Positions 59,170 to 64,000 of a stretch of DNA of 64,000 bases are shown one piece after another; position 1 is the first letter of the stretch, and each line of letters opens with the position of its first letter. The notes under the pieces are model-generated. The model had not been told where the DNA came from, made no database searches, and worked only from the letters and a program-made list of their open reading frames with translations. The position numbers and the translations under genes were made by a program. The stretch covers positions 1,550,001 to 1,614,000 of the forward strand of contig NZ_CP149803.1 of assembly GCF_037943105.1 (NCBI RefSeq). The letters are read 5' to 3'. Source of the DNA: Pseudomonas sp. TMP9 (lineage in GTDB: Bacteria > Pseudomonadota > Gammaproteobacteria > Pseudomonadales > Pseudomonadaceae).

Positions 59170-59720
59170 ATCGCGTGCCTCGATGATGCCGTTCGGGCGT
59201 TGCACAAACGACAGTGCGACCCATTCGGCCGCCAGCTCTAGGCTAAAGGTCAAGTCGCGGCGATCACCTGGGTATCGACGGCATCACGGTGTTAAGCGGA
59301 GACTTGCAGGTGCAAGCGGCCATCATCGAGCAGCAGGCTTATGCCCGGCTGCAGCGTTTCGATAATTTCTGGGTGCGGCAGGTTGACCTACTCGTTGTTG
59401 CCTGGGGTCTTGTCTAGGTCCAAGCGCAGGCTTTGCCCGAACTCCAGCATGACCTTGCCCTTGGCAAATTTGCCAACGCGCAGTTTCGGCCCTTGCAGGT
59501 CCATGAGGATGCCGATCGGGGTGTTCAGCTGTTTTTCGATTTCACGCACCCAATGGTAACGCTCGGCGTGATCGGTGTGCTCACCGTAGCTGAAATTCAG
59601 GCGAAACAAATTGGCACCGTTTTCTACCAGCTGGCGGACCTTAGCGATGTTTTTAATCGCATAGCCAAGGGGCGCGAGGTTTTTACTTTTTTTCGGCGAT
59701 CGTTGGGGGAGAACCTTCAA
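59170..59720 (-). pseudogene. pykF: Degraded pyruvate kinase gene
   Basis: The first 110 codons hold NGANLFRLNFSYGEH and PIGILMDLQGPKLRVGKF, clear pyruvate kinase sequence, although the N-terminal LGPA motif is damaged. A TAG at 59388 interrupts; in phase beyond it come VNLPHPEIIETLQPGISLLLDDG (core LPHPEII, LLLDDG). After a gap of about 80 missing codons, another frame gives AEWVALSFVQRPNGIIEARD. All further sequence is lost. The gene start overlaps the end of ttuD. Confidence 0.85.
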
Positions 59721-60987
59721 GAATAAGAATGGCGCGCAAATCGTTAACGTTGGTCCGGGTCGGTCCAGTAATGATCAACTGGCCGAGGGCGGCGAAGTAG
59801 CCATAACCGTTGTTGTTGTCCAGCTCATCACTGCTGCTTAAGCCCAGTGCGGCGGCCCGGGCGTGGCTGTCTGGGGTCATGATAGCCCCGGCGTTATCTT
59901 CCGAGCCATCGATGCCATCAGTATCACCGGCCAAGGCATACACGCCCGGCAAGCCCTTAAGGCTGTTGGTGAGGCTGAGCAAAAATTCGGCATTGCGCCC
60001 ACCACGGCCGCTGCCGCGCACGGTGACGGTGGTTTCACCGCCGGAGAGAATCACGCAGGGCGCCTTGATCGGCTGGCCATGCAACACCACCTGTTTGGCG
60101 ATGCCAGCGTGGACCTTGGCCACCTCGCGCGACTCGCCTTCCAGGTCGCCGAGAATCAGCACCGGCAAACCTGCTGCGAGCACCACCGCCGCAGCGGTAT
60201 CCAGTGACTGTTGTGGGCGGGCGATTAGCTGGAAGTGGCTGCGCGTCAGGCACGGGTCGCCGGGTTTGACTGTTTCCGACTCGGGGCTTTGCAGCCAGCT
60301 GCGCACGTTGGCGGGGACTTCTATTTGATAGCGGGCAAGAATCGCCAGCGCCTCGGCCGAGGTGGTGGGGTCGGCCACGGTCGGGCCGGAGGCGATGACT
60401 GTCGCTTCATCACCGGGCACGTCAGAAATCGCATAGGTGTACACGCTGGCCGGCCAGCTGGCCTTCGCCAAGCGCCCGCCCTTTATGGCTGATAGGTGTT
60501 TGCGCACGCAGTTCATCTCGCCAATGCTGGCCCCGGATTTCAGCAGCGCTTTGTTGATTGCCTGCTTGTCAGCGAGCGAGATGCCCGCCGCGGGAAGGGC
60601 GAGCAGGGACGAGCCGCCGCCGGAGAGCAGGAAGATCACTCGGTCGCTTTCGTTGAGGTTACTCACCAGCGCTAAGACGCGGCGGGCGACACGCTCACCC
60701 GCATCATCGGGGACCGGATGCGCGGCTTCAACCACCTCAATTTTCTGGCAATTGGCACCGTGCTTGTAGCGTGTCACTACCAGGCCGGACACGTCGCCTT
60801 GCCACTCCTGCTCGATTACCTCAGCCATGGCTGCGGCCGCTTTACCGGCACCAATGACGATGACGCGGCCGCTGCGGTCTGCGGGGAGGTAATTTGCCAA
60901 AACGTGGCGCGGATGGGCGGCGTTGATGGCGCTGGCGAACAGCTCGTGCAGCAGAGAAGTTGGATTGAAAGACGGATCGATAGGCAT
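59683..60987 (-). CDS. ttuD: Glycerate 2-kinase / hydroxypyruvate reductase (TtuD, MOFRL family)
   Basis: A 434-residue protein. VIVIGAGKAAAAMAE near 43-57, LSGGGSSLLALPAAGI near 121-136 and the C-terminal MOFRL domain (GDTDGIDGSEDNAGA near 361) identify it. It phosphorylates glycerate to 2-phosphoglycerate at the end of the tartronate-semialdehyde route. In Pseudomonas it usually sits in gcl-hyi-glxR-ttuD-pykF; here gcl, hyi and glxR are missing upstream and pykF is broken. The tail after RAILILEGS runs a few residues longer than usual. Confidence 0.9.
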   Translation of the reverse strand: MPIDPSFNPTSLLHELFASAINAAHPRHVLANYLPADRSGRVIVIGAGKAAAAMAEVIEQEWQGDVSGLVVTRYKHGANCQKIEVVEAAHPVPDDAGERVARRVLALVSNLNESDRVIFLLSGGGSSLLALPAAGISLADKQAINKALLKSGASIGEMNCVRKHLSAIKGGRLAKASWPASVYTYAISDVPGDEATVIASGPTVADPTTSAEALAILARYQIEVPANVRSWLQSPESETVKPGDPCLTRSHFQLIARPQQSLDTAAAVVLAAGLPVLILGDLEGESREVAKVHAGIAKQVVLHGQPIKAPCVILSGGETTVTVRGSGRGGRNAEFLLSLTNSLKGLPGVYALAGDTDGIDGSEDNAGAIMTPDSHARAAALGLSSSDELDNNNGYGYFAALGQLIITGPTRTNVNDLRAILILEGSPPTIAEKK

Positions 60988-61017
60988 GGCGATCTCTCTA
61001 AGTCTGGACCAGCTTCA

Positions 61018-61062
61018 ATTCTAGTGCGCAGGGTCTTATGTGACGGTCCTGCGCACTAGAAT
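61018..61062. repeat. Perfect 15-bp inverted repeat upstream of ttuD
   Basis: ATTCTAGTGCGCAGG (61018-61032) is the exact inverted copy of CCTGCGCACTAGAAT (61048-61062), with a 15-nt loop. It lies 31 bp upstream of the ttuD start. No T-run follows. It may be an operator or a scar at a deletion end. Confidence 0.85.
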
Positions 61063-61120
61063 CGATCCACCCGGCAAACAGGCCGTGACACTGTTTTACC
61101 GGGCAGATCGAAAGGGGTGT

Positions 61121-61209
61121 GTAGGATGAGCGCAGCGATACCCATTTAGTCGGTTCTCGCTTCCTGTTGGGTATCACAGGCTCACCCTGCGCGCTCCGAC
61201 TCATCCTAC
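61121..61209. repeat. Palindromic repeat of the GTAGGRTGRG family, fourth copy
   Basis: GTAGGATGAG (61121-61130) faces CTCATCCTAC (61200-61209), with inner GATACCC/GGGTATC pairing like the phhA-phhB copy. The rest of the gap 60988-61388 shows no gene. Confidence 0.75.
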
Positions 61210-61388
61210 GGTATTGCTTACTCACGTTCGACATCCATGAGCAATGCGTCATCCGGGCGGTGGAGTCGGTTGCACTTACCGCGCATGCGGGGGTGATCCA
61301 GAAAGGGCGACGCAAGAGCTGAAGGCGTCAGCGCGTTGCCTTCATCGCCAGCAAGTGGGCTGCTGCAAAGGGGCTGACTGCCACCCGC

Positions 61389-62033
61389 TCAGTTAAGCGT
61401 GACGTGCTCTGAGGCCATAGGTTGGTTTTCTTCAATTTCACAGCCTTTGATCACCAGGCGAATGATGGTCTGCGCGGCGGCTTCGTAGTCAGCTTCATCC
61501 AAGGTGGCTTTTCTGGTCACGGTGGAGATTTGCCAGTCAAAGTCGGCGTAGGTCTGGGTCGCGGCCCAGATGGTGAACAGCAGATGGTGCGGGTCAACTT
61601 CGGCCATTAGGCCATGATCAATCCAAGCTTGGATGCAAGCAATATTGTGCTTGGCTTGGGCATTCAGTTGCGCTGTTTGCTAGGCAGTAAGATGAGTCGC
61701 GCCTTGCATGATCGCGCTAGCGAACACTTTAGAGGCTGACGGCAGTTCACGGGAGATACGGATTTTCGAGCGGATATAAGCGCGCAACACATCGGCAGGT
61801 TTGCCAAGCTGATTGAACGGTGAAGAGGCCTGCAGCAAGGGCTCAATAATGCTTTCCAACACCTCGCAGTAGAGGTGTTGTCTCGACTTGAAGTAATAGT
61901 AAACGTTGGGCTTGGGCACCCCGACCTTGGTCGTGATGTCGCTGGTTTTGCTGGCAGCAAAGCCTTTGTCGGCGAACTCTTCACTGGCTGCGCGTAAAAT
62001 CAGCTCTCTGTTACGTTCGCGAATACTGGTCAT
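61389..62033 (-). pseudogene. TetR-family regulator (RutR-like) with an internal nonsense codon
   Basis: From ATG 62033 the frame encodes a TetR helix-turn-helix (FAASKTSDITTKVGVPKPNVYYYFKSRQHLY, core SDITTKVGVPKPNVYYYF) and continues to ATHLTA, where TAG at 61680-61682 stops it. The same phase then reads QTAQLNAQAKHNIACIQAWI and on through DPHHLLFTIWAATQTYADFDWQ to a normal end, together 214 codons. RutR-like proteins match throughout. A single base change would explain it. The truncated protein of about 117 residues would keep only the DNA-binding part. Confidence 0.85.
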
Positions 62034-62182
62034 AAGTCTCGCTGCTTCTATCGATCGTTCGGCGCTGGGCCGCGGCGGGCATGGTAGCCCCGGCTCTAGC
62101 ACAATCAAGCTCATTAGCAGGCTGCAGAATTGGTCACATGATCATCTAGATGCTCTGCTAAGTGCCCAGGCAACAAAGCAAA

Positions 62183-62212
62183 AAACCCGATACTCGGGCG
62201 GGCATCGGGTTT
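62183..62212 (-). terminator. Rho-independent terminator of ppnP
   Basis: AAACCCGAT (62183-62191) pairs with ATCGGGTTT (62204-62212); on the minus strand a run of T residues follows. It lies 75 bp past the ppnP stop. Confidence 0.85.
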
Positions 62213-62287
62213 AATTTTAGTGCGTAAGCTTGGGTTTAATGTTTGAGAGGCCACCAGTAAACATCCGGTTTGCCAAGACTTTCAGGC

Positions 62288-62569
62288 TTAACGGTATTCA
62301 CATAGGTAGGCGGTATCAGCGGCGACCTTGAGCTGGAACTTGCTGTTGGCCGGCACGGTGAAGTGACTACCGCTGGTGAAGGTTTCCCAGCTCTCGCTGC
62401 CAGGCAGTTTTACGCTCAAGGCACCAGCGACTACATGCATGATCTCCAGCTGGTCGGTGCCAAATTCATACTCACCTGCGGCCATCACACCAATGGTGGC
62501 AGGGCCTTCGGCCATGCCGAAAGCAATGGATTTTACGGTGCCATCAAAATATTCATTGACCTTGAACAT
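62288..62569 (-). CDS. ppnP: Pyrimidine/purine nucleoside phosphorylase PpnP
   Basis: A 93-residue single cupin of the UPF0345 family. [17 protein letters not shown] at the start, then [12 protein letters not shown] and [14 protein letters not shown] with the [13 protein letters not shown] strand, are all typical. It cleaves nucleosides with phosphate to base and ribose 1-phosphate. The start at 62569 follows AAGGAATT; the longer frame to 62791 is not used. It is a single gene with its own terminator. Confidence 0.93.
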   Translation of the reverse strand: MFKVNEYFDGTVKSIAFGMAEGPATIGVMAAGEYEFGTDQLEIMHVVAGALSVKLPGSESWETFTSGSHFTVPANSKFQLKVAADTAYLCEYR

Positions 62570-62639
62570 CTGTAATTCCTTAGAAGAGGGATTTAAAGTC
62601 GCGCCACTGCACTGGCAATTGATAAAAGGCCGAGTAAGT

Positions 62640-62852
62640 ATGCCCAAGGGTTTTTTTTTCGTCATCTGCTTTGCGCTGCTAAGACCTGCGGCAATTCTCG
62701 GCGTTCGATCTGCGCTGATAAAACCCTTAGCGGCAGGGTATTTATTGATGTGGATGATTTGTCTGAGTGCATTAATACAGTTTTGGATCACGGCTGTGCT
62801 GGCGCTTACCCTATGTGGCGGGCATGCTTGCGGTCAGATTCGTATCGGCTGA
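62640..62852 (+). CDS. Possible small membrane protein, 70 residues
   Basis: Starting [15 protein letters not shown], with two hydrophobic stretches (about 5-20 and 35-58) and a Cys/His-containing end. The GC content is lower than around it and no clear ribosome site precedes the ATG. Nothing else is seen between ppnP and the next gene. It may be chance. Confidence 0.25.
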   Translation: MPKGFFFVICFALLRPAAILGVRSALIKPLAAGYLLMWMICLSALIQFWITAVLALTLCGGHACGQIRIG

Positions 62853-62930
62853 GTGTTACCGATGCACAGTTAAACAAGGCTGTTTGCCTGACTGGCAGCA
62901 GGCTTACAGGTGATTGAGGTTGAGGTGCAT

Positions 62931-63809
62931 ATGGCAAAGCTTGCATTTATCGGTTTGGGCGTAATGGGCTACCCGATGGCTGGGCATTTAGCGCGCGCGG
63001 GGCATCAGGTGCGTGTGTACAACCGCACGGCAGCCAAAGCTGTGCAGTGGGCTGCCGAGTATGCTGGCAGCCATGCGCCTACCCCGCGTGAAGCGGCTTT
63101 GGATGCTGAATTTGTAATGGTTTGCGTGGGTAATGACGACGATCTTCGCAGCGTTGTATTGGGCGAGCAGGGCGCTTTTGCTGGCATGCGTCCGGGCGCA
63201 GTGCTGATTGATCACACCACGGCGTCTGCTCAGGTAGCCCGAGAATTAGCCGAACAAGCCGCAGCACTGCAATTAGGCTTTCTTGATGCGCCGGTTTCTG
63301 GTGGTCAGGCAGGTGCGCAGAATGGCGCTTTGACCATTATGGTCGGTGGTGATGCAGCGACTTATGCCAAAGCTGAGTCGGTTATTCAGGTCTACGCACG
63401 CATGGTCCGGTTGATGGGCGAGGCTGGCAGCGGCCAGTTGACCAAAATGGTTAACCAAATCTGTATCGCCGGGCTGGTTCAGGGTTTGTCTGAGGCGCTG
63501 CATTTTGCTCAATGTGCCGGGCTTGATGCTCAGGGCGCGATGGAGGTGATCAGCAAGGGTGCGGCGCAGTCTTGGCAATTGGAAAATCGCCATAAAACCA
63601 TGCTGGCCGGTGAGTTTGAGCACGGCTTTGCCGTGGATTGGATGCGTAAAGACCTTGCGATTCTTCTGGCCGAGGCGCGCAGCAACGGCGCGCAACTGCC
63701 AGTCACGGCGCTGGTCGATCAGTTTTATGCTGACGTACAGGCCATGGGGGGCAGCCGCTGGGACACTTCAAGCCTGTTAGCCCGGCTGCAGGGCCGTCAC
63801 TCTAATTGA
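62931..63809 (+). CDS. NAD(P)-dependent beta-hydroxyacid dehydrogenase
   Basis: A 292-residue enzyme of the 3-hydroxyisobutyrate/tartronate semialdehyde reductase family. FIGLGVMGYPMAGHLARAG near 5-23 is the Rossmann loop, LDAPVSGGQAGAQNG near 118-132 the substrate loop, and Lys in GQLTKMVNQ near 172 is catalytic. ATG 62931 with GAGG upstream is preferred over a GTG at 62910. It could be a GlxR-like or YihU-like protein; the lost gcl-hyi operon makes a glyoxylate role uncertain. Confidence 0.88.
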   Translation: MAKLAFIGLGVMGYPMAGHLARAGHQVRVYNRTAAKAVQWAAEYAGSHAPTPREAALDAEFVMVCVGNDDDLRSVVLGEQGAFAGMRPGAVLIDHTTASAQVARELAEQAAALQLGFLDAPVSGGQAGAQNGALTIMVGGDAATYAKAESVIQVYARMVRLMGEAGSGQLTKMVNQICIAGLVQGLSEALHFAQCAGLDAQGAMEVISKGAAQSWQLENRHKTMLAGEFEHGFAVDWMRKDLAILLAEARSNGAQLPVTALVDQFYADVQAMGGSRWDTSSLLARLQGRHSN

Positions 63810-63959
63810 GGGTAAATGCCCCATTCAGGCTGACGCTTAGTCATCAATCTGCAGCTGAGCTTTACCCGGCAGGGTCGACCGTTAGCGCTATGGCGGGTTG
63901 CAGTGGATGTTTCTGTTCCTGCTGAATTTCAGTTTTGCTTACCCCGAGGTTTACCCTTT

Positions 63960-64000
63960 ATGAATTGCCGTGCCGGCTGCGGTGCTTGCTGCATTGCTCC
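63960..64000 (+). CDS. YkgJ-family cysteine cluster protein, N-terminal start (partial)
   Basis: The window ends after 13 codons: MNCRAGCGACCIA. The C-x3-C-x2-CC pattern is the start of the YkgJ (UPF0153) family, thought to bind zinc or iron. CGAGGT lies upstream of the ATG. Confidence 0.75.
   Translation, partial: MNCRAGCGACCIA

Overview
The window reads as chromosome of a Pseudomonas (Gammaproteobacteria). It carries a family I lipase with its Lif foldase, a PhhR/PhhA/PhhB/PhhC phenylalanine module, an acs-aotJQM-aotP-argR block in the order I recall from P. aeruginosa, a K+ channel/pyruvate kinase/glycerate kinase neighbourhood also like P. aeruginosa, and TrhO, DUF6316 and YkgJ proteins. 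A glucosylglycerol-phosphate synthase/phosphatase next to an MFS gene suggests a salt-tolerant lineage. I saw no tRNA, rRNA, CRISPR array, prophage or origin.

Layout. 1-9.8 kb: thioesterase, chemoreceptor, TatD, MltF-like lytic transglycosylase, lif and lip, a small conserved ORF, and a two-domain PPK2. 9.9-16.6 kb: thiolase, then a CheB-CheR-PAS fusion followed by a PAS-GGDEF-EAL protein. 16.7-24.8 kb: DUF6316, EamA exporter, flavodoxin-fold reductase overlapping fumC, DUF2059, BolA, and the tight trhO-dsbA-like-ABC exporter unit. 25.2-31.3 kb: homogentisate pathway (hpd, hmgA, fahA, maiA) plus an NSS transporter. 31.4-38 kb: DUF457 protein, second chemoreceptor, then a decayed stretch with arfB, a VOC protein and several gene remnants. 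38.1-43.2 kb: ggpPS, MFS and DUF2254. 43.3-48.2 kb: phhC-phhB-phhA divergent from phhR, then a deaminase. 48.3-51.1 kb: degraded membrane-protein genes and an IS66 element. 51.2-58.8 kb: acs, arginine transporter, argR, K+ channel. 59-64 kb: pykF remnant, ttuD, a TetR gene with a nonsense codon, ppnP, a beta-hydroxyacid dehydrogenase, and the start of a YkgJ gene.

How the genes work together. PhhA makes tyrosine from phenylalanine with PhhB recycling the pterin, and PhhC makes 4-hydroxyphenylpyruvate. Hpd, HmgA, MaiA and FahA then take it to fumarate and acetoacetate. FumC, the thiolase and Acs supply the next steps for fumarate and acetyl units. TyrR/PhhR-like boxes sharing the right half GTTACG lie upstream of hpd and between phhA and phhR, suggesting that PhhR ties the two clusters together although they are 18 kb apart.

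The most unusual structures are three tandem copies, about 155 bp each, of the 3' end of fahA fused to a REP pair between fahA and maiA; long palindromic repeats placed inside catabolic operons; a diverged copy of the ggpPS 3' end about 1.6 kb from the intact gene, joined to a ccoG-like 5' fragment; and an IS66 copy with an exact 8-bp target duplication but frameshifts in both remaining genes. I found no convincing wholly new multi-gene system.
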